A DNA stretch of 64,000 nucleotides from Methylovulum sp. (GCA_030653435.1 JAURZI010000123.1:55168-119167), one strand, 5' to 3'. Counted from the first letter of the stretch, positions 25,829-34,896 are shown. Notes: generated by a model not told the origin, from the letters alone. Program-made: numbers and translations.

Positions 25829-27027
25829 TCCCCTCCCCCCAAGCCCAGCCAGTTGGCTTTCAACGCGACCGCACCTTTGACCGCAATCGTTTCCGTACCG
25901 CTGAAATTGCCGCTGACCGTCGAGTCATCGCCTTGTTTGCCTATCACGTTCACAGGGCTGGCATCAAAGCCTTCCGCAGTGCGGACAAATACAAACGACT
26001 TGCCTTCATGCTGGGCTATAGCGGTGTTCGGCACATTGAATACCGCGCCGTTATTCGGCTGGATTATCTGCGTGTTGATGCGCTGTCCAGGACGAACATC
26101 ACCGGGCGCACCCTTAAGCAAGGCACGCGCCAGTATTGTCTGGTTTTCGGGATTAACGGTCTGGCCTAACAACGTGATTTGTGCGCTGACCGGCAGCGCT
26201 GACGGCGCTGTCTGTTGCTCCAGGGCTTGTGCTTCTGTCGCCGGTTTTTCCAACAGAACTTTATCGCCGATTTTGATCTGGGCTATGCGTTCCTGCGGAA
26301 TATTAATTTCCAGCCATAGCTCATCCAGATTGGCAACACGGTATAGCGGCGCAAGGCTGTCAATACGCGCCCCGGCAACCGCCATGCGATCAATCACGAC
26401 GCCGGTGATCGGCGAGCGGATATTTAGGGCGCTGGATAGACGATGCGTTTTCCTGAGCTTGGCGATTTCACCTGCCGTCATGCCGGCAATTTCCAGAAGC
26501 TGACGATGTTCATCGGCTTCCGATGCAAAGGCATGATATAAAGACCGCGTTTCCTGCCAGCGCCGTTCGGCAATAATGCCGTCCTCGAATAATTTTTTGT
26601 CGCGTTGATAAGTGAACAGCCCCAGATTTAATTCACTCTCGGCCTTAAGGTACAGCCGTTGCATAGACAGCAAATCTGAACTATTCAGCTCCGCCAATAC
26701 CTCGCCTTGCTCCACCTTATCGCCGGTCGCCGCATTCAGTCGCGTGACCAGCCCCGCTTGCGACGCGCTAACGATATATTCTTGCGTCGATGGCACCACC
26801 ACCCTAGCAGGGGCATATAACACCGGAATCTGCGTGACAGGCACCGGTTTGCCTAACGTAACACCCAGGTTATTGATGTGCTCTTCGGACATGCGTATGG
26901 CTTGGCTGTCGGCGTGAACGATGCCAGAGAACCCACACCCCAGTGCCGAAGATAACAAGCTTATCGCGAGCAGCCGTCGGCTGATCCTAGCGGATGACGT
27001 TTTTTTCAAAGTTATCAGAGTATTCAT
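25825..27027 (-). CDS. Membrane fusion protein of the RND efflux system (CzcB/CusB-like)
   Basis: A 400-aa HlyD-type adaptor: N-terminal transmembrane/signal segment, barrel-sandwich hybrid (VSASQAGLVTRLNAATGDKVEQGEVLAEL), a coiled-coil hairpin, then beta-barrel (APLYRVANLDELWLEINIP). It bridges the pump and the outer membrane channel. Overlaps both neighbours by 4 nt, so the three subunits are made stoichiometrically. No Met-rich metal-binding N-terminus of CusB type is visible. Confidence 0.9.
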   Translation of the reverse strand: MNTLITLKKTSSARISRRLLAISLLSSALGCGFSGIVHADSQAIRMSEEHINNLGVTLGKPVPVTQIPVLYAPARVVVPSTQEYIVSASQAGLVTRLNAATGDKVEQGEVLAELNSSDLLSMQRLYLKAESELNLGLFTYQRDKKLFEDGIIAERRWQETRSLYHAFASEADEHRQLLEIAGMTAGEIAKLRKTHRLSSALNIRSPITGVVIDRMAVAGARIDSLAPLYRVANLDELWLEINIPQERIAQIKIGDKVLLEKPATEAQALEQQTAPSALPVSAQITLLGQTVNPENQTILARALLKGAPGDVRPGQRINTQIIQPNNGAVFNVPNTAIAQHEGKSFVFVRTAEGFDASPVNVIGKQGDDSTVSGNFSGTETIAVKGAVALKANWLGLGGGE

Positions 27028-28337
27028 GGTGCCACGCCTACAGCTTGGTTATAAAGCGCCTGATCGCGCTGCAACATCACGGCGCGTTCTTTGGCATTCA
27101 AAATGGCTTGCTGGGTTCTGGACTGGATTTTCAACAAATCCATCAAATCAATTTCACCTGCTGAAAAGCTTAAGTGCGTCATTTGCAAATGTTCTTCAGC
27201 CACCTGCTTTAATTCATTGGCGATGTCCAGCTCGACTTGATTGACTTCCAGATTATGTTCGGCCTCATGATGGGCTTGCTCCAGATCCCGGTACAATTGC
27301 TCACGTTCGGCTATCAGTTTATTCAATTCGACATTGAGCGCGGCTATTTGCGGCAGGGCGTGGGCGCTGCCGCCAAAAGGCACCGTGACGCCGATATTAA
27401 AACTCTCGGTTTTATTACTGCGCGGATCATTGGTGAACCTGTCGCTGTTGATGCCAACGGTCAGATTGGTTTGACCTGAGCCTATCAATCTGATGGCATT
27501 CAATTCGGCCTGCTTGCGGTCAATCTGGCTATTGATCGCCATCAAAGCCGGATGGCTTTGTTGGATATCCTTTAACGCAACCAGATTCTCCTGATACATG
27601 CCGGGAGTTTTAGTAGTTTGGGTAATGCTGGCATAGCGTTTACGGGCATGCATCAATTCGGCTTCGGCTAAGGTCAAAATCGAACGCTTTTGCAATAATT
27701 CGCTATGCGCCAGCAATTCATCGGAACGCGGCAAATCGCCTAATTCCACACGACGCTGAACTTTAGCCAGTAATTGCCCGAAAATATCCACTTCCGACAG
27801 CGCTTGCTCATAACGGATTTTCTGCAATTCAATATCCCACAACGCACCCCGCACTAACCCGGCGATACGCAATTTAATCGCCGCAGTTTGCATTTGGGCA
27901 CTGATTCCAGCCTTCTCGCCGGTTTCCCGTTCAGCATCACGCTGCCCGACGTTCCACAACGGTACTTGCACCGTCGCATCAATATAATGCAGCGTGCCGC
28001 TGGTCGCCTCCTGAAAGCGCAAGCCCGCTTGTGATGCGCCTGCCGTCCAGCTTTCACTGCGTTTACGCAAAGCGGCGGCTTCTTCTTCCAAGGCATTCAA
28101 CCAGCTGGCATCGGGGTATTTTTCCAAGGTCAAATCAATGAGTTTGGCTAAACTCAACGTAACGTCAACAACAATAGGATCCCGATGGGGGACCATAGTC
28201 TGTTCTTCTTTTTGCACATTGCCTTGCTCCTGCGCCATACCGAAAAACGGCATCAGTGCAGACAAGCAGACCGGCAAAAAAAATAGCCGGGCTCGATTTT
28301 GGGGCTCGCGCCGGGCGCGAGCATACACAGGAATCAT
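27024..28337 (-). CDS. Outer membrane channel of the RND efflux system (TolC/CzcC-like)
   Basis: A 437-aa TolC-type factor. The helical repeats are visible as LSLAKLIDLTLEKYPD and a mirrored second half (AHHEAEHNLEVNQVELDIANELKQ). The N-terminus has a hydrophobic export signal (LFFLPVCLSALMPFFGMA). It forms the trimeric outer membrane tunnel through which metal leaves. First of the core efflux genes. Confidence 0.9.
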   Translation of the reverse strand: MIPVYARARREPQNRARLFFLPVCLSALMPFFGMAQEQGNVQKEEQTMVPHRDPIVVDVTLSLAKLIDLTLEKYPDASWLNALEEEAAALRKRSESWTAGASQAGLRFQEATSGTLHYIDATVQVPLWNVGQRDAERETGEKAGISAQMQTAAIKLRIAGLVRGALWDIELQKIRYEQALSEVDIFGQLLAKVQRRVELGDLPRSDELLAHSELLQKRSILTLAEAELMHARKRYASITQTTKTPGMYQENLVALKDIQQSHPALMAINSQIDRKQAELNAIRLIGSGQTNLTVGINSDRFTNDPRSNKTESFNIGVTVPFGGSAHALPQIAALNVELNKLIAEREQLYRDLEQAHHEAEHNLEVNQVELDIANELKQVAEEHLQMTHLSFSAGEIDLMDLLKIQSRTQQAILNAKERAVMLQRDQALYNQAVGVAP

Positions 28338-28433
28338 AAGATAAACTCAATGCGGCAAGTACCGCGTGAAAAATTCTGGGAATGTTTTTGGCTAGACTAG
28401 GGCGCGCAATAAGGCAAGCCCGACCAACAGGAT

Positions 28434-28868
28434 TCAGTGTGCGGGAGGTGCGCGAGGGGAATGCGGGGAAAACAAATAACCGGGCCATAAGCGCGGCGGG
28501 GAACGCGGGCTGGCGTTATCTTTGAAAGCTAAAGCAGCATTAAAGACAATAGCGGCCTGCGGCAAAAAATAATGGTCTACATCAACGGCATCGCTATGCT
28601 GGTTTTGCTTGATACCGGTATCGACCCCGACTACTAGGCCATCGGCCGATGCGACCAGCTTCGCGGCACTGTATTGCAATCCCCCCGTATCAGGTATTAA
28701 TCGGTCATAGCTGCCCTGATAGACCTCAAGACCCGGAACATGGAGTTTACCGGCCTCATGACCTGCGGCTGCAAAAAACTTTCCACCCGCGTGTGCATGC
28801 ACTAACGGCGCAACGAATTGCAGCAGTGCCAGAAAAATGACGAGCAAGGTACGGGATGCTGAAAACAT
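28434..28868 (-). CDS. Exported protein preceding the metal efflux operon
   Basis: A 144-aa protein with a signal peptide (about 1-25, ending VHAHA) followed by His and Gly-containing sequence. I cannot assign a family. It is the first gene before the RND operon, same strand, with about 100 bp between. Small secreted proteins at this place in czc/cus operons are often metal-binding or carriers, so a periplasmic metal role is likely but inferred. Its end, from about residue 115, is Pro/Ser rich. Confidence 0.6.
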   Translation of the reverse strand: MFSASRTLLVIFLALLQFVAPLVHAHAGGKFFAAAGHEAGKLHVPGLEVYQGSYDRLIPDTGGLQYSAAKLVASADGLVVGVDTGIKQNQHSDAVDVDHYFLPQAAIVFNAALAFKDNASPRSPPRLWPGYLFSPHSPRAPPAH

Positions 28869-29020
28869 GTAATGGGAGGTTACGCTAAAGTAGACAACTG
28901 GTTGGCATTATACGGCAAACACCGGGATTTTTAGATTTTACTTAGAGCGAAAGCCTATACAACGTTTGGCGTCCGCGTTATGTGTAATTGGCAAAACTAT
29001 TTGCCAAGCCAACAACATGA

Positions 29021-29047
29021 CAAAAACGGCGGAACCCCGTCCGCCGT
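29021..29047 (-). terminator. Rho-independent terminator after the SmbP-like gene
   Basis: ACGGCGGA / TCCGCCGT stem (29026-29033, 29040-29047) with a 6-nt loop; in the minus direction it is followed by TTTTTG. It separates smbP-like from the efflux operon. Confidence 0.8.
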
Positions 29048-29069
29048 CATGCAAAACTGAAGCCCGCGC

Positions 29070-29378
29070 TTATTCTGCGGCTTTTAAGTGCGTGACCGCC
29101 TCTTCGGCAGCGACTTTGGCAACATCGGCATGACCCAGCTTGCCGTGTTCAATAGCGGTTTCCAGACTTTTGATGCCTGCGTCCAGATGCTCATCAGCGA
29201 TCTTCGCATGGGTTTTTGCTGCTGTTGCATGCTCGGCAACTGCTTTTGCATCGGACGCGGCAGCCGCCGCTTCGGCATGTTTGAGCGCTTCTGCAAGATG
29301 GCTTTCTGCTGCATAGGTGCAGAAAGAATAGAAAAACAGAGTGATGCCAGCCAATAAACCGATTAATTTCGTGTTCAT
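29070..29378 (-). CDS. SmbP-like small metal-binding protein
   Basis: A 102-aa periplasmic protein. After a signal peptide (about 1-23, ending TYAA) it is a helical protein with regular Ala, Glu and His, e.g. ALKHAEAAAAAS, AEHATAAKTH and AIEHGKLGHAD. This matches the small metal-binding protein SmbP first found in the ammonia oxidiser Nitrosomonas europaea, a four-helix protein that binds copper and other metals through its histidines. The ATG at 29378 has a GAGG sequence upstream; the frame extends further but is not needed. Placed just before the metal efflux operon, so probably part of metal buffering. Confidence 0.8.
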   Translation of the reverse strand: MNTKLIGLLAGITLFFYSFCTYAAESHLAEALKHAEAAAAASDAKAVAEHATAAKTHAKIADEHLDAGIKSLETAIEHGKLGHADVAKVAAEEAVTHLKAAE

Positions 29379-29492
29379 GTTAATACCCTCGTGAGTTATT
29401 TGTAAGCTTCCGTGAGACCGGAAGCGCACCAACGCTACATTAGCGGCACAATAAAATCAAGCGTTTTAAAAGCTGCTACAGAACACCCTGAT

Positions 29493-31088
29493 TTACGGGC
29501 TAACCTCGTTCCCGGATTGCAAGCGGTGGCGTTCCCTCTTTACGCCGATTATCAGTAGCAGTAGTAAAGCCCCCCAAAGCAAGCCTGGAACCAACCAGAA
29601 ATAGCGTTGGTAAAAAGTGACCGGCGGGTTTTTAAGATAAGGCACTTGATATAATCCGGCCCACGTCTGGTTAATCGGCGATTGCTCCAATATTTCCCCT
29701 GAAGCCAACACTACGGTAGAAATACCGGTGTTAGTGACACGCACGACGGGACGGCGAAACTCCACGCCACGCGCCAACGTCATCATCATGTGCTGGTAAG
29801 GTTCCTGCCAGTCACCATACCAAGCATCATTGGTCACATTGACAATAAACTGTGCGCCCAGCTGCGCCAGTGCACGGGAAAACCCAGGAAAAAGACTCTC
29901 GTAACAGATTTGTGCGCCTATTTTGTAACCATTCAAATCCAATAGTTGCGTGGGACCAGATCCACGCGCAAAGTGGCCGGTCGCCGGCAGCCATTTACGG
30001 ATGACAGGAAAGACCTGCTCTCCAGGGATGTATTCACCAAAAGCAAGCAATATGGATTTGCTGTAATGCGGCGGCACCATCTCGCCTTGCCCGTTGAACA
30101 CAAACAAGGAATTGGTAATCAGGTTGGACGTTCGGTCAGCACTGTAGGCACCGGTAATCAATGGGGTATGCCATGCACGGACCGATTGCCCCAAGGCGAC
30201 GGCTTTTTCATCGGCCTTAAACGCCTCGCCCAACAAGCCCGGAAATGCGGTTTCCGGCCATAGCGCAAAGTCGATTGTTGTCTGGCTATGGGTTTTAATG
30301 GCCTGATCGGTCAACTCGGTATTGCGTCTGAGTATTTCGTTACGATAACCATTTCCCAGTTCCGCAGCCATTTTTTGTGCATTGCCTATATTCGCCTGCA
30401 CCAGTAACGTAGTAAAGGACGCATCCGGTTGCGGCAATCTGGCTTTAAGCCACAGGCCACCGATATTCAGCAAAATGAAACCGCTAACAACAGCCGCCAG
30501 CATGCGTTTGCCGGCGTGCTGTTTGCGCTGCTGCCAAGCCAGATACAAAGGCAGGTTGCACAGCAAAGTGGCGGCACTGAGGCCGCTGAAACCGACAACC
30601 TCAGCCCAGTGGTATAGCGGAATATCCGAGCCATACCAGGTATAGCCGAAGTTCCAGTCAAACAAGGTTAGGGAGTAGGCTTCACATATAATTGTGATGA
30701 TCGCCATCAAGCCTAAAGACAAGCGCTCCGACCAGTTAAATGCATGCCGCCCCCAAAACCACAAACATCCTGCCAACGGCACATACAAATTTGCGATCAG
30801 CGCATAAAACAGCATGCCGACAAAGGCTATGGGCCAGTCCAAGCGTGCAAACTCATGCAGCGTATAGGTGATCCAGTTAAAACCGATCAACGTAAATACG
30901 AAAGCGGTGACCAATCCGCCGATAACGACGGGTTTTAAGCGGGTTTGTCGGCCCCAAAACAACCATAAGGGCACAAAACAGAATAATGAGGCCCATGGCG
31001 GAAAAGGGATATAGCTAGTGCCGATAAAAATACCGGACATAATCGGCAACAACCAAGGTTTTAATAAACGGTAGCCTATATTGTGCAT
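29493..31088 (-). CDS. lnt: Apolipoprotein N-acyltransferase
   Basis: A 531-aa Lnt: about eight N- and C-terminal membrane helices around a nitrilase domain. The triad regions are present: Glu in LWPETAFPG, Lys in HYSKSILLAFGEYIP, Cys in QICYESLFPG. It transfers the third acyl chain from phospholipid to lipoproteins in the inner membrane. The frame extends to 31160; the ATG at 31088 gives the usual start. Often next to corC in other gammaproteobacteria; here it stands alone beside MITE copy 3. Confidence 0.95.
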   Translation of the reverse strand: MHNIGYRLLKPWLLPIMSGIFIGTSYIPFPPWASLFCFVPLWLFWGRQTRLKPVVIGGLVTAFVFTLIGFNWITYTLHEFARLDWPIAFVGMLFYALIANLYVPLAGCLWFWGRHAFNWSERLSLGLMAIITIICEAYSLTLFDWNFGYTWYGSDIPLYHWAEVVGFSGLSAATLLCNLPLYLAWQQRKQHAGKRMLAAVVSGFILLNIGGLWLKARLPQPDASFTTLLVQANIGNAQKMAAELGNGYRNEILRRNTELTDQAIKTHSQTTIDFALWPETAFPGLLGEAFKADEKAVALGQSVRAWHTPLITGAYSADRTSNLITNSLFVFNGQGEMVPPHYSKSILLAFGEYIPGEQVFPVIRKWLPATGHFARGSGPTQLLDLNGYKIGAQICYESLFPGFSRALAQLGAQFIVNVTNDAWYGDWQEPYQHMMMTLARGVEFRRPVVRVTNTGISTVVLASGEILEQSPINQTWAGLYQVPYLKNPPVTFYQRYFWLVPGLLWGALLLLLIIGVKRERHRLQSGNEVSP

Positions 31089-31207
31089 ATGACAGTCATT
31101 ACTCTGTTGATGGCGGAAACCGGGCGAAACCCCGCAAAATCGTCGGAGGGAGAGCCACACTTCAGCAGTGCGTCGCCGCTCGCCGTTAAGTTAGAACAGA
31201 GCAACTA

Positions 31208-31400
31208 CTCTCATCTGATCGAGAAAACGTCTAAGTTTTGAAAACCGGCAACGCCTACCGTCATACAAAACGTAGGGCGTGCCGCGCGCGCCTTTTCCGG
31301 TACCGAACCGCCGATGGCGCGCACAGCGCGCCCTACGGTGTAAAAGGGCTGAATAATGACCTCTGGAAAAATCTTCAACGCTTTTTGACTCAGATGGGAG
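31208..31400 (-). mobile_element. MITE copy 3 (about 193 bp, inverted relative to copies 1 and 2)
   Basis: Starts CTCTCATCTGA and ends TCAGATGGGAG with one mismatch in the repeat. TA flanks on both sides (31206-31207 and 31401-31402). The inner GC hairpin is in the opposite orientation from copies 1 and 2. It lies 118 bp upstream of the lnt start. Confidence 0.85.
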
Positions 31401-31402
31401 TA

Positions 31403-31775
31403 ATGTTGGAGGGGCTGTTTTTCAGCAAGTTACTTAACGTTTTAAAAAAAACTGCTGTTTTTCTTGAAGAAGGACAGAGACACTATCTTATCGCAAATCA
31501 AATGATGTTTGGCGCAAAACAATTGCAGCCTCACACAATAACTTTATGTCGGAACCGACTAGCGATGAAGCCTATAGCAACAGATTACAACTCGTGTTAC
31601 ATCAAGATCGCTTTCTATTCGGCATACCGGCTTTTCATACCGATCAAGCAAGCCGTTACCTGGTGCGGAAATGGTGGCCGTTTTACGTGGCCACCGCTTA
31701 GAAGTGTTTACCAGTTGGCTTATACCGTCAACTTATAAGCAATGGCGTACCGAAACTATCCGGTCCATACAACTA
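31403..31775. other. Gene-poor stretch between MITE copy 3 and olsA
   Basis: No known gene is seen. The best reading is a 51-codon + frame at 31546-31701 (start MSEPTSDEAYSN, end WWPFYVATA), acidic then aromatic, with no ribosome site and no match I know. It may be a remnant. A longer frame (31238-31738) spans the MITE and is not credible. Confidence 0.35.
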
Positions 31776-32558
31776 TCAAGCGCTGTTTTCAAGAAACTCC
31801 GGCAATTCATCACTAAAAATCTGCGCCAGTATCATTGCCTTTGCTTCATGGCTAACGGCATGTCGATTTTTTCCTGATGCGTTAATCACAGGCAGGAAAC
31901 TAATATGCACTTCTATTTTTTCCATAGTGAGCATTTTGATTAAATGCGGTACAAATTCATCATCACCAACAAAAGGCGCTAACACTTTAGCCTCGCCTTG
32001 ATATTGAATGGCGACAGGCTGAATCGTTGACTTGGTCAACAAGGCGGGTTGAAATAATGAAGCATGAAAACCCAGAACTTCATCGCCTTTCGTCGTCGTG
32101 CCTTCAGGAAAAGCAATAATGTTGCTGTTTTGCTTGAGCAACCAGACCATTTTTTCAGCAGTGGCCAGAATGTGTTTTTTATCGCCGCGCCTAATAAAAA
32201 TTGTGCCCGCCTGTCTGGACAAATAGCCTATCACCGGCCAGCTTAAAATATCACTTTTGGCCACAAAATAGGCTGGCAGATACTGGCCGATAACAATAAT
32301 ATCCAGCCACGAAATATGATTGCTGACGACTATGGCAGGTTGTTCCGGCAACTCACCCTCTTTGATTATTTGCAGATTGACAATTTTGCTAAACCATCTC
32401 AGCCACTGCTTTTTTATCAGGTCACGGTGGCTTCTTGCCTTGCTGGTTGAAAATAAAACATTGATGGCAGGAAAAACGCCTATCGCAATAACCAAGCCAT
32501 TGGTAAATAGCAGGGTAATAAAAAAAAGTTTATAAAGCAGCCGTATTTTCAATTTCAT
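31776..32558 (-). CDS. olsA: 1-acyl-glycerol-3-phosphate/lyso-ornithine lipid acyltransferase (PlsC family)
   Basis: A 260-aa PlsC-family enzyme: N-terminal membrane segment, NHISWLD (the NHx4D catalytic motif) and FPEGTTT (glycerophosphate-site motif). It overlaps olsB by about 29 nt on the same strand. The pair OlsB-OlsA makes ornithine lipids: OlsB adds the first acyl group to ornithine, OlsA esterifies the second. A role in general phosphatidic acid synthesis cannot be excluded, but the neighbour makes ornithine lipid likely. Confidence 0.8.
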   Translation of the reverse strand: MKLKIRLLYKLFFITLLFTNGLVIAIGVFPAINVLFSTSKARSHRDLIKKQWLRWFSKIVNLQIIKEGELPEQPAIVVSNHISWLDIIVIGQYLPAYFVAKSDILSWPVIGYLSRQAGTIFIRRGDKKHILATAEKMVWLLKQNSNIIAFPEGTTTKGDEVLGFHASLFQPALLTKSTIQPVAIQYQGEAKVLAPFVGDDEFVPHLIKMLTMEKIEVHISFLPVINASGKNRHAVSHEAKAMILAQIFSDELPEFLENSA

Positions 32559-33321
32559 GACCAGCCTGATAATCTCTCATATAATGTTTGCTGTAGCGTT
32601 CTTGCAATTGGTCAAGAGGCAGTAACACGAATAAATCCATACAGTTAAAATCTTCATCCCAACAAGGTTCACCACAAATTAACGCACCGAAACGCAAATA
32701 GGCCTTGAGTAAAGGTGGGATTCCGGATTCGTCACGGTCGCATCGTAGTGCACTTGGAACGGGAATGCTAGGAGTGACTAGAATTGACGGGGGGGCAATA
32801 TTTTTGGCATCGATGTTCCTGTAAACAGCATCGACTGCAAAACCACTAGGGCCTGGGGTAATGCTGGCACAACCCAACAAATAATTAAACTGCCCTTTTA
32901 ATGCGTACTCAACCAATGCCGACCATAGCGTTGTCAATACTGCGCCGCCACGATAATCAGGGTCTACGCACGTGCGGCCTATTTCCAAAAAACGGCCTGG
33001 CAACGCCAAGACCTGATCCAGATTAAATTCCCCTTGTGAATAAAATCGCCCCAGACGTTCTGCCTGGTCTTGTGTGAGCAAACGTGTGTAACCAACAATT
33101 TTATTATTGACGTTATCGTAGACGACCAAATGGTCGCAATGCTCATCCACATCATCATAATCGAGCCCTTCTGACTCGGTTTTGAGTTTTGCCCCCATTT
33201 CTTTGGCAAAGACACGATAGCGCAATACCTGGGCTTCTTTAACCAACGTCTCAGAATCTGCGATAAAACACTCCAATCGTTTAGCTGATTTGACTTGTAC
33301 TTCGGCAGTGAGTTTTTTCAT
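32530..33321 (-). CDS. olsB: L-ornithine N(alpha)-acyltransferase
   Basis: A 263-aa OlsB/PlsC-partner acyltransferase of the GNAT-like hemolysin-related family. Motifs: VLRYRVFAKEMGA, YDDVDEHCDHLVVYD, GRFLEIGRTCVDPDYRGG and LGCASI. It forms lyso-ornithine lipid from ornithine and 3-hydroxyacyl-ACP. The frame is open to 33369, but the ATG at 33321 starts the family-like sequence. Ornithine lipids spare phosphate and alter the outer membrane charge. Confidence 0.85.
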   Translation of the reverse strand: MKKLTAEVQVKSAKRLECFIADSETLVKEAQVLRYRVFAKEMGAKLKTESEGLDYDDVDEHCDHLVVYDNVNNKIVGYTRLLTQDQAERLGRFYSQGEFNLDQVLALPGRFLEIGRTCVDPDYRGGAVLTTLWSALVEYALKGQFNYLLGCASITPGPSGFAVDAVYRNIDAKNIAPPSILVTPSIPVPSALRCDRDESGIPPLLKAYLRFGALICGEPCWDEDFNCMDLFVLLPLDQLQERYSKHYMRDYQAGHEIENTAAL

Positions 33322-33626
33322 AGTTATCCATACGTTCAAAATAATCAGTTTCACAGAATAGTTATCCAACGTGTCAGTTTAATGACAAAATCATTAAAGT
33401 TAAATGACAACCCAAGCATCCCACGAAGACGGGTCAATGCCCGCCAAGCTCTCATCGCAGCCAAAGCAAAACGGCCTTGCTCACGGTGATTGCCGATACC
33501 GTACAACCGCCATTTAATCTTTTCGTAGTAACCGGTAATGCGTATTGCTGATTAAAAAGATACGCACACTCTAAAATAGATTTATGCTATCGCTCCATAC
33601 TAACTAATACATCATGAGGATTATCT
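33322..33626. other. Intergenic stretch upstream of the TIGR02647 gene
   Basis: No supported gene. A 35-codon basic + frame (33382-33489, MTKSLKLNDNPSIPRRR...) has no ribosome site and no known match. The region should hold the divergent promoters of olsB and the TIGR02647 gene; the T/A-rich segment around 33570-33600 is a candidate. Confidence 0.35.
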
Positions 33627-33866
33627 ATGCCCTATACCCAAGATATTGTTGAAGAGCTGAATATTTTGGTTCGCTATAACCTAAATACCACACAAGAAGG
33701 CATCAAAGTTCATAAAACAACCGCAACCCCGACGACGGTGGCAGCCACACAACGGCTATACGCAAAAGGACTGGTCTCACAAGAAGACGGGGGATATCTG
33801 ACCCATTTGGGACATGAGGCGGCGGAACAGGCGCAAATGCTGCTGAACTTGCTTCATCCGGCTTAA
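33627..33866 (+). CDS. TIGR02647 family protein
   Basis: A 79-aa protein matching the gammaproteobacterial TIGR02647 pattern: start YTQDIVEELNILVRYNLNTTQEGIKVH, then AATQRLYAKGLVSQEDGGYLT. The small helix-turn-helix-like fold suggests DNA binding but the function is unknown. A GAGG-like sequence (ATGAGGATT) precedes the ATG. Ends at a bidirectional terminator shared with rpoH. Confidence 0.85.
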   Translation: MPYTQDIVEELNILVRYNLNTTQEGIKVHKTTATPTTVAATQRLYAKGLVSQEDGGYLTHLGHEAAEQAQMLLNLLHPA

Positions 33867-33908
33867 AACTTACTTAAGCACCAGATTAGGTGCTTTCTCA
33901 GGTAATAA

Positions 33909-33940
33909 AAAAGGCTTAACGGCAAGCCGTTAAGCCTTTT
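33909..33940. terminator. Bidirectional terminator between TIGR02647 and rpoH
   Basis: AAAAGGCTTAACGG, loop CAAG, CCGTTAAGCCTTTT: a 14-bp stem with T-rich tails on both strands. It serves the + strand small gene and the minus strand rpoH. Confidence 0.9.
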
Positions 33941-33965
33941 CGAACAATCTAGCCTTAATGATCCG

Positions 33966-34823
33966 TCACGCCGCAAATACTACGGCGGCTTTCAATTTTT
34001 TCATCGCATTTTGTTCCAGCTGCCGGATTCTCTCGGCAGAAACATTGTAGCGTTCGGCAAGTTCATGCAAGGTCGCTTTTTTATCCGCTAACCAACGACT
34101 GTTAAGAATATCCAAACTGCGCTCATCCAATGTTGCCATCGCATCACTCAACAAGTCGTGTTCATGACCACCCCAATCGGCATTTTCAAGAAGCACCGCC
34201 GGATCGGCGCCATGTTGTTGCAGATAACTGGCTGGCGCAACATAGCTGTCTTCATCAGATTCGTCCGCCGACACATCAAACGACATATCCTTACTGCCCA
34301 GGCGCTTCTCCATTTCGTAAACAGCGCTCACCTCAACATTTAAATCCTTGGCAATGGCTATCGCCTCATCATTCGACAACCAGCCCAAATCTTCTTTGGA
34401 TTTACGTAAATTAAAAAACAGTTTGCGCTGCGCCTTGGTCGTCGCAACTTTGACGATACCCCAGTTTTTGATCACATATTCGTGAATTTCGGCCTTAATC
34501 CAATGCACGGCAAAAGAAACCAGCCGTACTCCCATATCCGGGTCGAAACGCTTAACGGCTTTCATCAAGCCGACATTGCCTTCTTGGATAATATCCGGCA
34601 TAGACAGGCCATAGCCGCTATAACCTCTGGCAACATGGACAACAAAACGCAGATTAGTCATGACCAATTCCCGCGCGGCTTCTAAATCGCCATGGTTTCT
34701 ATACCGTAAAGTCAGTTCCCGCTCCTGCTCGGATGTCAATTTTGGCATCTGTTTGACGAGATTTAGATAGGCATCAAATGTTCCAACCGACAAATTAACA
34801 GGTAAAGCTAATGCGTTGTTCAT
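33966..34823 (-). CDS. rpoH: Heat-shock sigma factor sigma-32
   Basis: A 285-aa RpoH: start LPVNLSVGTFDAYLNLVKQMP, region 2 with NLRFVVHVARGYSGYGLSMPDIIQEGNVGLMKAVKRFDP, region 4 ELAERYNVSAERIRQLEQNAMKKLK. It directs RNA polymerase to heat-shock genes. The RBS AGGGG lies 8 nt before the ATG. Upstream is a perfect CIRCE operator, so in addition to sigma-32 post-translational control this gene is probably repressed by HrcA. It lies downstream of ftsY-ftsE-ftsX, as in many gammaproteobacteria. Confidence 0.97.
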   Translation of the reverse strand: MNNALALPVNLSVGTFDAYLNLVKQMPKLTSEQERELTLRYRNHGDLEAARELVMTNLRFVVHVARGYSGYGLSMPDIIQEGNVGLMKAVKRFDPDMGVRLVSFAVHWIKAEIHEYVIKNWGIVKVATTKAQRKLFFNLRKSKEDLGWLSNDEAIAIAKDLNVEVSAVYEMEKRLGSKDMSFDVSADESDEDSYVAPASYLQQHGADPAVLLENADWGGHEHDLLSDAMATLDERSLDILNSRWLADKKATLHELAERYNVSAERIRQLEQNAMKKLKAAVVFAA

Positions 34824-34856
34824 GATTTATCCCCTAAATAAAAATATTGTCGAATT

Positions 34857-34883
34857 TTAGCACTCTCCAACAAAGAGTGCTAA
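34857..34883 (-). promoter_or_regulatory. CIRCE operator (HrcA site) upstream of rpoH
   Basis: TTAGCACTC, 9-nt spacer, GAGTGCTAA: an exact match to the CIRCE consensus. It lies 34-60 nt before the rpoH start on the minus strand. A promoter can be read through it: -35 TTAGCA, 18-nt spacer, -10 TAAAAT. HrcA bound here would block RNA polymerase. hrcA itself is not in the window. Confidence 0.9.
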
Positions 34884-34896
34884 TGATTTTCGAGCC

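Noticed and set aside
31238..31738. 166-codon + frame across MITE copy 3
   Set aside because: The N-terminal third is MITE sequence and the rest has no family match; frames through this repeat are chance.
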